Shown: piece by piece, positions 35,044-47,276 of the stretch
How the letters are laid out: each line of letters begins with the position of its first letter
Numbering within the stretch: position 1 is the first letter of the stretch
Origin: Proliferodiscus dingleyae
Lineage: Eukaryota; Ascomycota; Leotiomycetes; Helotiales; Lachnaceae
Reading direction: 5' to 3'
NCBI GenBank assembly: GCA_003988795.1
Contig: QYAK01000019.1
Location: forward strand, 372,001-436,000
Length of the DNA stretch: 64,000 nt
Program-made: the position numbers and the translations under genes
The notes under the pieces: model-generated
Told to the model about the DNA's origin: nothing
The model's database searches: none
What the model saw: the letters and a program-made list of their open reading frames with translations, nothing else

Positions 35044-36794
35044 ATGGTACGCATACTCATACCGCTTACGCTCTAGAAAGGTTCTAACTCTACTCTCTAG
35101 GTTGTTCTCGCGGCTTCAATCTGCACCCGGGGGGGGAAAGCTGTCCTCTCAAGGCAGTTTCGTGAAATGCAGCGGTCGAGGATTGAAGCCCTTCTTGCTT
35201 CTTTTCCCAAATTGGCAGACACTGGGACCCAACATACTACTGTTGAGCAAGACAATGTTCGTTTTGTGTATCAGCCGCTCGATGAGTTGTACATGGTCCT
35301 TATCACGAATCGCCAATCGAATATCCTCCAAGACATCGACTCCCTTCACCTGTTCGCCCAAGTTGTCACAAGCACCTGCAAAACGCTCGACGAGCGAGAG
35401 ATAGTGAAGAATGCTTATGAGCTCTTAAGTGCCTTTGACGAGCTGGTAACGCTAGGTTACAGGGAAAATCTGACAATCAGTCAAATTAAGACATTTTTGG
35501 AAATGGAGAGTCACGAAGAGAGAATACAGGAGATCATATCACGAGTAAGGAGACACTTATATTTTAATCCCGGCTCTGCTGACGGTCTCCGAGAACAAAG
35601 AATTGGAGGCGACAGAGGAGAGAAAAAGGAAGGCAAAGCAACTGGAGATGCAACGGAAAGAAGTCTCAAGAAGCGGCAGAAACGCAGTTCCTCGAGCCCC
35701 TGTTTATCCGACTTACACTCCCCCTGCTCACTCTACCGTTACGGATACCTATGATTCGTATGAGGCTGAGAAGAACAAATCCTACAAGTAGGTGAAATCA
35801 CCACGTTGTAGTCCCTCCAGCTAATGCTTTATTAGGTCCAGCATTCCAAAGGGTAAAGGAATGCAATTGGGCAAAAAGTCGAAAACTACAGACATGTTCA
35901 AGAGAGTTCAAGAAGACTTAGGGCCTGAAGCTGAAGATTCGACATCCCCGCTTGTGCCCACCCACCCTGCGCCTGCAGCCACGGAACAAGCAACTTCTCG
36001 ACCCTCCGCATCCCTTGATCGCGACGCCATTCACGTAACCATTGCAGAAAGTATTAATGCAAAGCTATCTCGAGAGGGCTCTCTCAATTCGCTAGAGATC
36101 AAAGGAGATCTACAGCTAAGAATCTCAGATCCATCTTTGACTAAGGTCAAATTGGATCTCGTCGCCAATTCTAGTCATGGTGTTCAGTTCAGGACGCATC
36201 CCAATGTTGACAAGGGCATCTTTAACAGTTCGAAGGCTGTGCAAATGAGCAATGCATCTAAAGGTTTCCCAGTCAATAACTCTGTCGGCGTTCTTCGGTG
36301 GAGGGCAACGCCCAAGGCAGACGATGCTAGCGCCGTTCCAATTACGTTCACGGTCTGGGTCAATAAAGGCTCTGACGACACTTACAATATCACAATTGAG
36401 TATGAACTCACTGGTGGTGATTCGTTGAAGGATGTGACAGTGATCATTCCTTACTCAATGAACGAGCCCGCCGTATCGAGCTTTGATTCCACCTACGAGG
36501 TGTCTGGAGACAGCCTGGAGTGGACCATTGGGCTAGTTGACGAAGACAATGTCACGGGTTCATTTGAATTCGAAGCCCAAGCTGGCGACGAAAACGAATT
36601 CTTCCCCATGCAAGTCAGATTTGGAAAGACGAAACCATTCATCGATGTTGACGTAAGCAATTCCTGTAGACCACACTCTTGCTCCAGACTAAAATTTGCT
36701 CTAGGTAACAGATGTTACACTTCTCGATATGGGAGAGGCTGTGACTTTCTCCAAAGATATCAAGTCTGTGGCTGATTCATATGTGATTGAGTAG
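35044..36794 (+). CDS. ret2: coatomer subunit delta
   Basis: Five exons: 35044-35046, 35101-35544, 35594-35787, 35836-36652 and 36705-36794; 515 residues. The first coding exon is only the ATG; the 54-bp intron follows it directly, and splicing gives MVVLAASICTRGGKAVLSRQ, the conserved N-terminus. Residues 1-140 form the longin-like domain (DNVRFVYQPLDELYMVLITN), 145-190 a charged helix, then a Pro/Ser linker. The C-terminal mu-homology domain (about 265-515) carries IEIKGD-type strands (LEIKGDLQLRISDPS) and ends DMGEAVTFSKDIKSVADSY. Delta-COP is part of the F-subcomplex of the COPI coat and acts in Golgi-to-ER retrieval. All introns are 48-54 bp. Length matches the family. Confidence 0.96.
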
Positions 36795-37157
36795 AGGCGC
36801 CGGAGAAGGGCAAAAAGTTTTTTAGAATCTAGGAGTATATGGAGTATCACCAGGCTAGACACAGCCGTAAATGATGATCAATTAAACATAGAGTAATCCC
36901 AAAATTTCTAGAATCAAATATGTGAAGTAATACCTCCAGTAGATGTAGCAGCAGCGCCAGTGTTGATCTTGTGCCTCCAGTCTCAGGTGTTCTCCTATCT
37001 CGCTTAAATATCAAGAGGAAGGACGACGCGAAAACGCGTGCTTCTTTTCCCCATTACAGTCCTAAAAATGCCACAGTTCACCCGATGACACAAGACATAC
37101 TGACATGGAAGTCCTGATAAAACACAAGTAGTTGGGACTCAAAGGAAGAGCCTCAAT
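36795..37157. other. intergenic region ret2 - apc4
   Basis: 363 bp between two plus-strand genes. It holds the ret2 3' UTR and the apc4 promoter. No motif was assigned. Confidence 0.45.
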
Positions 37158-39673
37158 ATGGCAGGTTCTCTTATTTTGGAAACGCTCAGCGAAAAGGCCC
37201 TGCAGCAGACTGTAGAGCCCAACCTCATCGCCTACTGCCCCTCTATGGACCTTATCGCTCTCACCACCACCGACCAACAGGTGTTTATATACCGTCTGAA
37301 TGGGCAACGGGTATATGGAGCTGCCCAGAAAGCCGGACAGCCAAAAGTTGAAAGCATTAGATGGAAGCCGAATGGTTCGTTCCTCTGTGTCCTATCATCA
37401 CGAATATAGCGTTGATCTGATTCAAAACGAAGGCCACCTTCTCGCAATCTCCTGGAGCGATGGGTCAGTCCGCATGATAGGCGCCGAAAGCACAAAAGTT
37501 GTCCACCAATTCTCAGTAGGTGGTAATACTGAAGTCACGTGCATGGTCTGGGCCTCAAATTCTACTGGTAAAGATTCAAAAAGTGAGCAGAAAGAAGACG
37601 CGACATGGAGAGATGTACTTGGAGGTGAAGCTAGCCAAATGAGGGACAAGGTCCCTCTTGACTTACCCAGAGATTTGGCGTTGATTGATATTGAGAAGAG
37701 TATGCCCAGATTAAGTGTACTAGCTGCTGGAGGCGGCGCAGAGGATGTCTTCTGCTCTAAAGCATCACTCGACGTTTTCCGTCCTTTCGATCCAAAAGAC
37801 AATCACGCCGTCGATGTCATGGTCGTCGGTACGAAGGAAGGACAGATCCACCTCAGTATCTATGACTCTTTTGTGGTAGGATCGTTCTCTTTACCACCGA
37901 CCTCACTCGGAACACCTGGCTATCTGACACTTCACTCATCACATGAACAATGCTCAACGCACTCTCTGCTGATGGAATCTCCTGGTTCAGACTGTCTCTA
38001 TTTCGTGCCTATGGACCTTCGCTTCATATCTGCATCTAGCGACTACCTTTCCTTGCTCGCCTCTAGATCCACGAATCTCCAGAACTTGTTGAGATATATC
38101 CAGCAGGTTCATATTCTCATGGTCAATGAATGGAAATCGACTCAAGATTTACCCGGCAAGTTTCTACGGAACATCAACGAAACTCTCTCCGAGAGCAATA
38201 ATGGCGGTTTGAATATTGTCCAGGCGTTATACCATTCAGTAGCAACAGGCCATACATTTCCAGCTGTCAAGGAGTGGCTTGTGGACGAGTTGACAGAAAG
38301 GGTCAGTTACCAGTACTTCAAACCGATGATACTGACTTTAATTAGGGTCATAAACGATGGGAAAAAGCAGTTGTCACAGGTCTCGAAAATCTTCGGCGTC
38401 TCGTTCACGAAAACCTACTTCCCGCTTTAGAGCGATGTTCTGTGATCTTAAGCCGGTTTTCTGGCATCGCCAAGTTCAGAGGTCCAAACGATACGGTCGG
38501 ATTCTCAAGTCAGCAAATAAGTCTCATTATGGACACGGTAGCTTGTCTTCATCTAGTTGCATCTCGAATACTCATCCAAGTTATTGAGGAACTAGATTTG
38601 TTTGGAGCTTTCTCAGCCTGGCTACTTTTCGAGATTGACAGACTAGCGTCAGAATCTTCTACTACCGCCAAGGACGATGAACTCGAAAAAGAAGCTACAA
38701 TTGACCACAGCAAAGTACTACTATATCTACAAACCTGCATGACTTCGAGTCCGCTAGAAGTCTACCTTGGAGATTGTACCTCAGAAGACTACAGCCATGA
38801 CTGGAATCGTTCCGAGCAGGGCCTTCCAATGTTCAGCCTACTTGACAAGCAGCTGCAGAAGCAGGAGAAAGGTCTGCCGTACATGAAGCCGTTACCACGA
38901 GTCGAGCTACTTTTCAAATTTCTATCTAGACAAGCCAAGACTATCTTTAGCCAGATTGCAGAGGCTGAAAAAAGGAATGTATTATTCGGACACCCTCAGG
39001 AAGTTGGCGTTGCGGAGGAAAACTGCCCCAAAGATATGAGTGTGGCCAAAGACAACTCAACATTTCAGAGTTGCATTGCATTTATACCCAAAGGATCGCC
39101 AAGTTCAAGTATGCTGTGTAGACATGACTTTCGACAGGCGCTAAACTTCTCGTAGTTCAATTAAATCGCATCAATTTCGCAGTCGCGAATGGTATAAGCA
39201 CCATTCACGGCATCGAGTCGGCATCAATCCGGCTGGGCGATGGCCGGATCAAGGATATCAAGATTTTTGATCGCGAATCCTTGGTAGTTCTACTAGAATT
39301 GAGAGGTAAGTTTAAACTTCGAATGTGCCACAAAACCTTGCTTAATGTAGTTCCAGACGTTACGAGCCTTCTCAAAATCCCGTACGAGGAATTCGCCGAC
39401 TGGGCACCATACTCAAAGGATTCGCCATCCACACCAAAGACTTTCAGCAACACAGATGTCTCCCAGCGGTTCTTAGAATTCAAGCTTCCGAACGCAGACG
39501 CGTTCACTCCTGATCGATTAGAGCTCCGGGGGCAAATGGGTGATGAGGAGGTCGATTCACGAAGAGTGTTGGTACTGGGTAAAGACCGACTGCACTATAG
39601 AGTCTACAAAGTTCCCCCTACCAGTCAGTCGCATGGCGGGGCTGATACAGAGGAGGACGTATCTATGACTTAA
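37158..39673 (+). CDS. apc4: anaphase-promoting complex subunit 4
   Basis: Five exons: 37158-37374, 37433-38301, 38346-39108, 39156-39305 and 39357-39673; about 771 residues. The N-terminal WD40-like domain is typical of APC4: EPNLIAYCPSMDLIALTTTD, SIRWKPNGHLLAISWSDGSV. The helical APC4 domain follows (about 250-480) with EWLVDELTERGHKRWEKAVV and ENLLPALERCSVILSRFSGI. The subunit is part of the platform of the APC/C ubiquitin ligase in the nucleus, which drives exit from mitosis. The fourth intron has two in-frame acceptors (ending 39350 or 39356) that differ by two residues; the CAG at 39354-39356 lies at a better distance from the branch site. The third intron is 47 bp with a CTAAAC branch site. 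Introns two and three keep the frame only when removed. Confidence 0.92.
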
Positions 39674-40169
39674 CTTGCAAGACGTAGACGCATCAGATAC
39701 GTCTATGGCTCCATCGTTTGGCGGGGACAAATTTCTCCGCAGAAGAGTACAGACACCTGTCTCCTTGCATAAGGTCTGACAATTGACTATTATTCAGGAC
39801 AGTTGACCAATGCCGTCCACAGAGCTTGGTATGCGCGTCACCTACCAAGCATTAGCGGACCCAAAAATGATGGATCTTTATCCTTCTCGGGTAAAGCGGC
39901 GAGGCGACGGGAGCGGAGACTTGGGCTGGTGCACCATACTAATGCACGAACCGCTGTATCTAGATCTCTGTGCTAGAGTCTGGACGGACCACACAACGAT
40001 GAGATAAAGATAAGGTCTAGAGGAGCAGAAAATACAACCTAACCCACACTGATTATCGATTCTTCTTCAAAACACTTGCACACACAACTTCACTCTTCTT
40101 CGTGATCGCGTACAGCACAATAATTGAGCAATTGAATGTTGTGTGTAGGATATTGTAGAGATTCTAGCC
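39674..40169. other. intergenic region apc4 - permease
   Basis: 496 bp between two plus-strand genes. A 65-codon frame at 39810-40007 does not resemble any protein and has no splice partner. It probably holds the permease promoter and 5' UTR. Confidence 0.45.
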
Positions 40170-42158
40170 ATGGCAGGTCAAGATGGCCAAATATTCGAGA
40201 AGGGCTTCGCGTCGCGCGACACGAAAGGCAATATTGAAGTCGGGCTAGACCCAGACGCGATACCGGTCTATGGCGATACAGAAAATGATCTCGCTGATAT
40301 GCGGCGTTTAGGAAAGAAGCAGGAATTCAAGGTGGATGATATCTTGTCCACCCAATCGAGTGCTATCACTAATTTTGCTGCAGCGAAACTTTAATCTGAT
40401 CTCTACTTTAGGCTTCATATCCATCTACATGGCAACATGGGAATTCGTATTAGTGTGCGTCCTCAAATAAACCTAAAACGTCCAAGTAATTAGCTGATTG
40501 GCAATGCGCAGATCTCTAGGTACTGGGTTGACAAATGGCGGATTTGCCGGGTTATTCTGGATGTTCATTGTGACTACAACATGCTATAGTACAATTGTTG
40601 CTTCGCTAGCTGAGATGGAGAGCATGTCAGTTTCAAACCGCTTTCTCCAGAAAACTGTTACTAAATTGTTGTGCATAGGGCTCCCACGAGTGGGGGTAGG
40701 TAATCAAGCCCTTCGCCATTTATGAGTGTACTAAGGAGTCTAGGACAATATCACTGGGTCTCAGAGTTTGCACCTGAAAAGTACCAGAAAATTTTCAGTT
40801 ATGCAGCAGGTATTACGCCCAGTTCTCCAGCAACAATATCTTACTAATGTTAGTCAAGGATGGATGTCTACACTGGGCTGGCTCGCCTCGTTTTCCAGCA
40901 GTATCTTCGTCGTCGCTACTATCGTTGAAGCCATCGTACAAGTGAAAAATGCCGATTTCTCCTTTCCAAACTGGCAGTATACTCTCATCATGATAGCGTT
41001 CCTTGTCATTACAATCGGCTTCAACACCTGGGGCGCTAGATCTCTCCCCATGCTTGAGACACTTTCGCTCATCTGTCACTTGGGCGGCTTTGTGATTACC
41101 ATGATTGCTGTGCTTGTCATGACGCCAAAGAACTCTGCAAAGGAGGTTTTCGTCGACGTAGTCAACAACAGTGGTTGGGGAAACACTGGAGCAAGCATGC
41201 TGATCGCGCAGATCTCCATCATTTACTGCAATCTTGGCTCCGACAGTGCTGTTCACATTTGTAAAGCTCTCTTTTCCCCTTGCTACTTATTCTCACTAAC
41301 ATCATACCTCAGCTGAAGAAGTCGAGGATGCATCTATCAATGTGCCCCGCTCAATGTGGTGGTCCTTCGTTCTCAACGTGATAATGGGAATCGCCATGCT
41401 CCTCACCATGCTCTTTTGCATTGGCCCCCTTGACGCTGCCGTTGACACCGATGCACCTTATCTCATACTCTTCCAGAACACAGGCTCCGAAGCCATGTCA
41501 CTATTTCTGCTCGTATTGCTACTGATTCTGATATTTGCCGGGAACATCACGGCGCTCGCAACCACTTCACGCGAATTATGGGCTTTCTCCAGGGATAAGG
41601 GTTTCCCCTTCTCGAAGTGGATCTCGAAGGTATGTGTTTATTACTCTATCACGAACCATCGTCAGCAGTTTGGACAGTGTTGATATACTGTAGATGAATC
41701 ACAAACGCCAAGTCCCAGACAACGCTGTCTATCTCACCTCCGTAGCTGGAGCCGCTCTCTGTTGCATCAATTTTGGCTCCTCTCTTGGTTTCAACATCGT
41801 TGTCTCCCTATCCCTACTTGCTCTTCTCTCCACCTACATGATATCCATTGGCTGTGTCCTACTGCTCCGCCTACAGGGTAAACCACTTCCTCATGCCCGC
41901 TGGTCGTTGGGCAGGCTTGGCATTCCAGTCAATGCATTTGCATTTTGCTATAGTGGTTTCGTGATCATTTTTGCTTGCTTTCCGACACTACTGCCAGTCG
42001 ACACGTCAACAGCAAATTGGGCGCCAGCTGTCTGGGTGGGTGTGATCCTTATTGCTGTGGTGGTATATGTGTTTCATGGGAAGAGGACGTATACGCCGCC
42101 TGTGGTGTTCGTGGAGGGGAGGAGGAAGCAGGGGGAAGGATTGCAGGCTGTTGAGTAA
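40170..42158 (+). CDS. APC-superfamily amino acid / choline / GABA permease
   Basis: Eight exons: 40170-40331, 40384-40454, 40512-40625, 40679-40695 (17 bp), 40744-40809, 40859-41260, 41313-41629 and 41694-42158; 537 residues. The splices restore the family: KKQEFKRNFNLISTLGFISI, TWEFVLVSLGTGLTNGGFAG, AEMESMAPTSGGQYHWVSEF, SYAAGWMSTLGWLA and CNLGSDSAVHISEEVEDAS. About 12 membrane segments are expected. The EVEDAS loop and TSRELWAFSRDKGFPFS are typical of fungal GABA and choline permeases (UGA4/HNM1 relatives). It should import small amines or amino acids at the plasma membrane, driven by protons; the exact substrate cannot be read from sequence. It converges on the Zn2Cys6 gene with about 135 bp between the stop codons. 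Confidence 0.93.
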
Positions 42159-42293
42159 TCTGATGGTGAAAGCTGCTTACCACTCCTAGCCCACTCACTA
42201 CACGAGGAAGGTGGAAGACTCAGTACAAACTGCATTATTATTAGTCCCATATCTACAAGCTCAACTATTATTACAGATTCAAGATATATGTCC

Positions 42294-43721
42294 TCATGGT
42301 ACAACGATGAACTCTGGCCCCTTGACAACAAGTTCAAGCATACATCCACTGTAGCCAGCTCGTCTCTCCCTCCAGACATATTCAGCAACAGCTGATAAAC
42401 TCTCAGCGCATTTCGAAGCCACGGTCAACAACGAAGTGTAATGCCATATATTCTTTGGCACGTCCTGAATCTCTAGCGCGACTATCAAAATTGGAAATGC
42501 AACATAAGGCAATGCTACACCAGGTGGAACAGAAGCTAGATATTTTGATAACTCAAGCATGATGCTGACTGCGTACGATCTCGCAACGTCGTCTAAGGTC
42601 CCTATCGGGTTCAAAATGCGGTGGGCGACCAGCAACCCCGCCACGCGATACATGGATGCCTGTGCCCGCATCCCCAATACTTCTCTCTTTGAAAAGCTGC
42701 TCTCAAAACTTGATGGAGGTTGAGTCGTCCATGACAACAGCCGTTGTTCAATTTGTCTAATATCGTTGGCGTCATTGTCTCCTTCTCCATCTGCATCCCG
42801 TCTCAACATATTCTTACTCGCCACGCATAAATCATAAAATATCGGTAGCAATGTCGAGCACAATCCCGCCGCGTGGTCCACAACGTATGGATCTCGAGGT
42901 AGGAGCTTAATCACCGGAATTTCACGCCTGATGAGACAGTCCACCGTATCCCACAAAACCGGCGTGATCGTGACAGCGTCCAGTGCCGGGTTGATAGAAA
43001 GCTCCCCATACCAAACCCGAATCTCAAACAACGAATGCCTCAAAATCAGCATTGGAGAAACACAATTCGTGAGTAACTCGAACGCTGCTAACGCCTGCCC
43101 TAACGCGATTACGGCAGATGCATCTGAAGATTTCCCCACATGTGCAGTTCGGAGCTTCTTTAGAGATTGTGTTCCTCTGGCGATATCTGATTGATGCTGT
43201 AGACACGTGTTTTGTCTTCCACAATCTATGGTTCTTGATATCACAGTATAAATATCTCGTAATAGGTCAGGTGAAGATATGTAGCAGTGCTGAGCCGTAG
43301 CGCGCACCCGTGGTGCGAAGGTGGGACCGAACATGAGTTCTGCGAAATGTCGAGAAAACTCATGGATAATTCCTAGGGAATCTTCAAATGGATTTGCCTC
43401 TAAGTTTGGTTCATTTCCAGGAACCCTTGATCCAGCTGCTGATGGGGAGGATGGCAGCTTTTGGCTGTCCAGCAACCACTGGCTTGTATTGGTACTTATT
43501 GAAGAGGATCCGATTTCCCAAATTCGAACAGAATCCCCTGGACCGAGGTGTTGGGCCTTTGGTCGTCTACCTGGGCGGACTTGGGAACGTAATGTGGTGC
43601 AGTCGTACCCGAAGTGTTCACATCGGGTACATATCTGTTTGTAGACTTTGAAATCGCATTTTTCTTTGGATCTGTGGCACCTATCACATGATCTCCGCTT
43701 GATATTCTTTGGTGATCGCAT
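42294..43721 (-). CDS. Zn(II)2Cys6 transcription factor
   Basis: A single exon of 475 codons beginning at an ATG (43721). The zinc cluster is at residues 12-41: CDRCHRSKEKC, eight residues, then CTRCEHFGYDC, with spacing C-x2-C-x6-C-x8-C-x2-C-x6-C. It is preceded by a basic KNIKRR and followed by a basic linker (RPGRRPK). There is no recognised coiled coil. The remaining ~400 residues are helical, as in the C-terminal regions of fungal regulators, but I do not see the standard fungal-specific middle-homology motifs clearly. It should act in the nucleus. Its target is unknown; lying next to a permease gene is suggestive of local regulation but they converge, so no shared promoter exists. Confidence 0.88.
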   Translation of the reverse strand: MRSPKNIKRRSCDRCHRSKEKCDFKVYKQICTRCEHFGYDCTTLRSQVRPGRRPKAQHLGPGDSVRIWEIGSSSISTNTSQWLLDSQKLPSSPSAAGSRVPGNEPNLEANPFEDSLGIIHEFSRHFAELMFGPTFAPRVRATAQHCYISSPDLLRDIYTVISRTIDCGRQNTCLQHQSDIARGTQSLKKLRTAHVGKSSDASAVIALGQALAAFELLTNCVSPMLILRHSLFEIRVWYGELSINPALDAVTITPVLWDTVDCLIRREIPVIKLLPRDPYVVDHAAGLCSTLLPIFYDLCVASKNMLRRDADGEGDNDANDIRQIEQRLLSWTTQPPSSFESSFSKREVLGMRAQASMYRVAGLLVAHRILNPIGTLDDVARSYAVSIMLELSKYLASVPPGVALPYVAFPILIVALEIQDVPKNIWHYTSLLTVASKCAESLSAVAEYVWRERRAGYSGCMLELVVKGPEFIVVP

Positions 43722-44183
43722 TTCAATGTAATCAGCAGTCGTCTTCTATAGATACAAGGAATATGAATGGTGATGAAGTGTTGATGTCGATTGAAACGTC
43801 CGCGCCACATTAGTCAGCATCGTCGCTCCAGCCCCTCTTCAAATGCACATGTAGCAGTCCTTTGGACATTTATAGATAGAGTTGTGTAAAGAGCATAACA
43901 AATGAAGTTGGTCGAGGTTGTAAATGAATTAAATCGGTTATGCCAAATGTATGTCCATTAGTTGAAATAAGGGTGGTGAGATTCCCCTCTTCAAAACACC
44001 TACCACATTTCGGTCATCATCTCATTCCACTAAGACAACTTAGACCAAAATCGAGTAGAAGCTGCCAATAATCATTTGAGACGCCCATCTAGTCGCTTCT
44101 CCACCTATTTTTTGGATTCCTTAACTAAGTCTTGATCTTATGATCCAACTCGAATAGTATCCCAGTTGCTAGTATTCCAGAAA
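43722..44183. other. intergenic region
   Basis: 462 bp between the start of the Zn2Cys6 gene and the 3' end of the modin-like gene, both on the minus strand. It should contain the promoter of the regulator. No motif was assigned. Confidence 0.45.
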
Positions 44184-46254
44184 TTAGCTAACATAGACAG
44201 GCAGTCTATTATTTTTGAATTCGCTCCGCTCAATCATTTTGTCTTCAGGATTGAAGTCATGTAGAAACAGCCATGACCACATCCTAAACATCAATCCTAG
44301 CCAGATAGCACTCCGCTCTTCCGTGACTCTAGGAGAAAGCGTCGCTTCCTCGCTCACATCTTTTGAATGCGAGCTACCCGAATCTTTGGTATGTCCACCG
44401 CTAGCTACTTCGACTGGGCCCCTTGCAGCAGCAGGGTAGATATAGTTGAAGTAAAAATTCATCAAACGCTTTTCTTTTGGGAAGTCCCCGGCTGTACTTG
44501 CTAGCTCCGAGTTAAAGGAGTCGTGGTAATCAGCTATTGCCACGAAATGCGAGGCAATTACTTCACGAAACTCGGGCTTAGGTACTAAAACTTTGAGCCT
44601 CTCGTCCACCCTCTCAATTGCCCAGTTGAGGGCATCGAGTAGATCAAGGAGTCGAGTATGGTAATCATGGGCTGCCTTATCTTTCATTGCTTGCCTCTCA
44701 TCTTCGGGATAATAAAACTTGTCGGCCTTTTCGTCCGCCAGCCGAATAGCTGAATCTGAGTAGGCTTGGATCTTCTGAAGCAAGGTCTGGCCGTTAGTGA
44801 GGACCAGAGCATCCATGCGCCCATTCTGAAACAGCAGCTTAATCTCCTTTATGAGGATATGATCGCCAAAGGTAGGGCAATCTGCGATGCAGTCGGCGAA
44901 TTCACTCAAACAAGAAGCAATATCGAGGTTCGGTGTCCAGACATCTGCGCACGGGTTTGGAAGTCGTCGGAACTTGGAACCTGTGATATGAACAGGTTTC
45001 GCTAGCATAGCAATGAGCTCGAAAGTAGCTGTCAGAAGATAAGCGATAGTTCCTATGCAATATTATGCTGAATACTAACCGGGGAACATTTGTGGTCTAG
45101 TAGGTCTGTCGGGTACATCAAGAAAGAGTCTGCGACCGGCATAATCCAAATCTGGCAGTAAATGCTTGAGACATCCTTCCAACCGGCCTGGACTAACTTG
45201 CAAGGTCCTCTTGACTGCATCGAAAAGTGAGGGCACTTCTCCAAAGCAAAGTCGTTTGATTTCATTGCAGGGTACGATCCTGTTCTCTTTGTGCTCGGAA
45301 TTTGATAGTCGAGAAAATCTAGTCAAGATGCCCAGAGCCGCTATGTATTCGCTCTTAACCATATACCCGTTGCCCTCAGCACTCAAGGTAGGAGTTTTCA
45401 TATCAAACTCTTTCCATACTAGGCCTAGCATAGACATTACCTCTACTAGGTGACAAATGGTCGTCGTTGCAAATGGTTTCGTAGCATTGAGGGGCATGAA
45501 ATCCCAACAACGTCTCTTCCTTTGTATCAGATAACAGATGCCATGATTCGCTCCCCCGGAACGCTCAGGCCTATTATCCCATTCCCTAGATTTCTGTTCC
45601 TGGCCTTGGAGGGCATCGAGTAGCAATACCCATGAGCATCCTTCATCTTCTGCTGTATGTACGTTTGCCCATTTCTCTGCCTTGGGGCTGTACTTAGTCA
45701 TCGTAAGCTTGCAAGAATTCTCTGTACCAGTGATCTTATAAATGGGTTGGACATGTTTTTGGATATCAATCAGCTCTTTTTCAACGGCTTTGTCTTGAAT
45801 AGTCTGACTGCTTTCCTTATCTGGGTCCGTCTCAGGGGTCCGACGAAAGCGATCGAAAAAACCGACTTTCGGTTTTGTCTTAGTGAGGGGTCCCACAGTA
45901 ATCCTACTCCAGTAAGTTTCGAGATGAGAAAGACAAATGGTGGTGTCAAACAAACCCTGGTGGAGCGGTATAGAAGACTGGTACCTCAAAGTAGACTTGG
46001 TATCTCCATTCTCGCCATTTGAATTTTCGAGTTGTTCTGGAAGCCCATAGTTCTCCCATAACCTCTTCAGAACATCTTCTCCTACCGACCTCGCTATTGT
46101 CGAACTGTAGGTAGGCCAACAACGCTTGTAGGGACGACAAGATGAAGGCGCCAATTGAGATGGCGAGAGCGGCATATGTTAGATTAAGGGTCGTAATCTC
46201 ATCATTACTGCTGCCTCCGCTTTGACTTGCTGGGCTTGTGCCGTTGGTGGCCAT
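44184..46254 (-). CDS. modin-like fungal membrane protein
   Basis: Three exons: 46254-45956, 45906-45080 and 45028-44184; 656 residues. A single membrane anchor lies at about 23-46 (LTYAALAISIGAFILSSLQA). Next come RRCSEEVMGELW, the basic FKWREWRYQVYFEVPVFYTA, and a long soluble region with WVLLLDALQGQEQKSREWD and ICHLVEVMSMLGLVWKEFD. The N-terminal layout matches, from memory, fungal proteins annotated as modin (named from Podospora anserina), in which a short TM is followed by an RRCS/VMG motif and an EVPVIF-type segment. No catalytic motif is seen and its biochemical role is unknown. The start is the ATG at 46254; the frame continues upstream only to a GTG. A related accessory gene follows on the other strand about 1 kb away. 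Confidence 0.75.
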
Positions 46255-47276
46255 GCTGTCAACGCAATTGAGGCACAAATGAATCTCTTCACTACATCCA
46301 CAACTCACATCTCGTTCGTTCGTTCGTAAAGAAAAGAAGACCTGTTTGAAGTCGAAAAGGCGAGGAAAATGGGAAAGCTAAAGATCTTCAGCTGGACTCT
46401 TAGCCCCACTGCATCAATGGCCCCCATTCAGCAGCGGCTCCGCCCCGTGCCGCTGACCCGCCTAACACTACTTGGACAGCGTGCATATCCAAGCACCACT
46501 CAAAGTTCTTCTGTGTTGCCAGACATGCACTTTTTCTCCGAAAGAAGCATGCCCTCTATCCGCATCACAGCCCAATTATGCATGAAGAGCGCACCACGAG
46601 GACCAGGCTCTCACAAATGTAACCAGTCGCAATAGATTATTGATAGAAGGTTGTAGTACAAAGGTCCGGCAATGTTCCATACACCAATCTCATCCAGCCT
46701 TTGGATTGGGTCCAGACGGAAGTGCACACTTTTGCGGCTGAGAATGACCGCCACCGCCTACATGGGAGGCATCGCATCGTTCCATCAACGAGTCCGGATG
46801 TAGTTACTGGCTGCCATGACCTCCCACCATGAGTGATATGGACTTCTATTGATGCTGCAGCTCATAATCCTATGAAGAATCTCTGTCAATATAGGAACTT
46901 ACTATGTAGAGAACCAAACAGATACAAATCCCGTGCGCGGATTGCGAAAAGGTAGGTAAGCATTTATGAAGCCGACTAGAGCCTGTACGTCTTTCTAAAA
47001 TGAGACGGCCACGTTTCAACATGCAAAACGCTATGCACACTAGCAATTAGCATTCAACAACGCTATCAAACCATGGAATCGGGTTTGAAGGACTATAAAT
47101 GCTTCTGCAGTCTCGTTGTGGCGCAGCCAGTAAGCCCAACTCCAACATCCATGCTGCGCCGCAAGGTGCTATCATCTGAATCACGAGAATTAAGTGTAGC
47201 AAATCGCCAAGCTAATTGTTTCCTTGTCATAACCAGATGTCTACTCAAGCCTATACTACTTGACTAACTTCTCACT
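46255..47276. promoter_or_regulatory. intergenic region between divergent accessory genes
   Basis: About 1 kb between the modin-like gene (minus) and the STAND-N-terminal-like gene (plus). It has a short GTTC tandem near 46314 and two unsupported frames of 64-88 codons. It should contain both promoters. Confidence 0.45.

Noticed and set aside
39109..39137. 29-bp intron alternative in apc4
   Set aside because: Too short for a fungal intron; a 47-bp intron with a branch site ends at 39155 and also keeps the frame.
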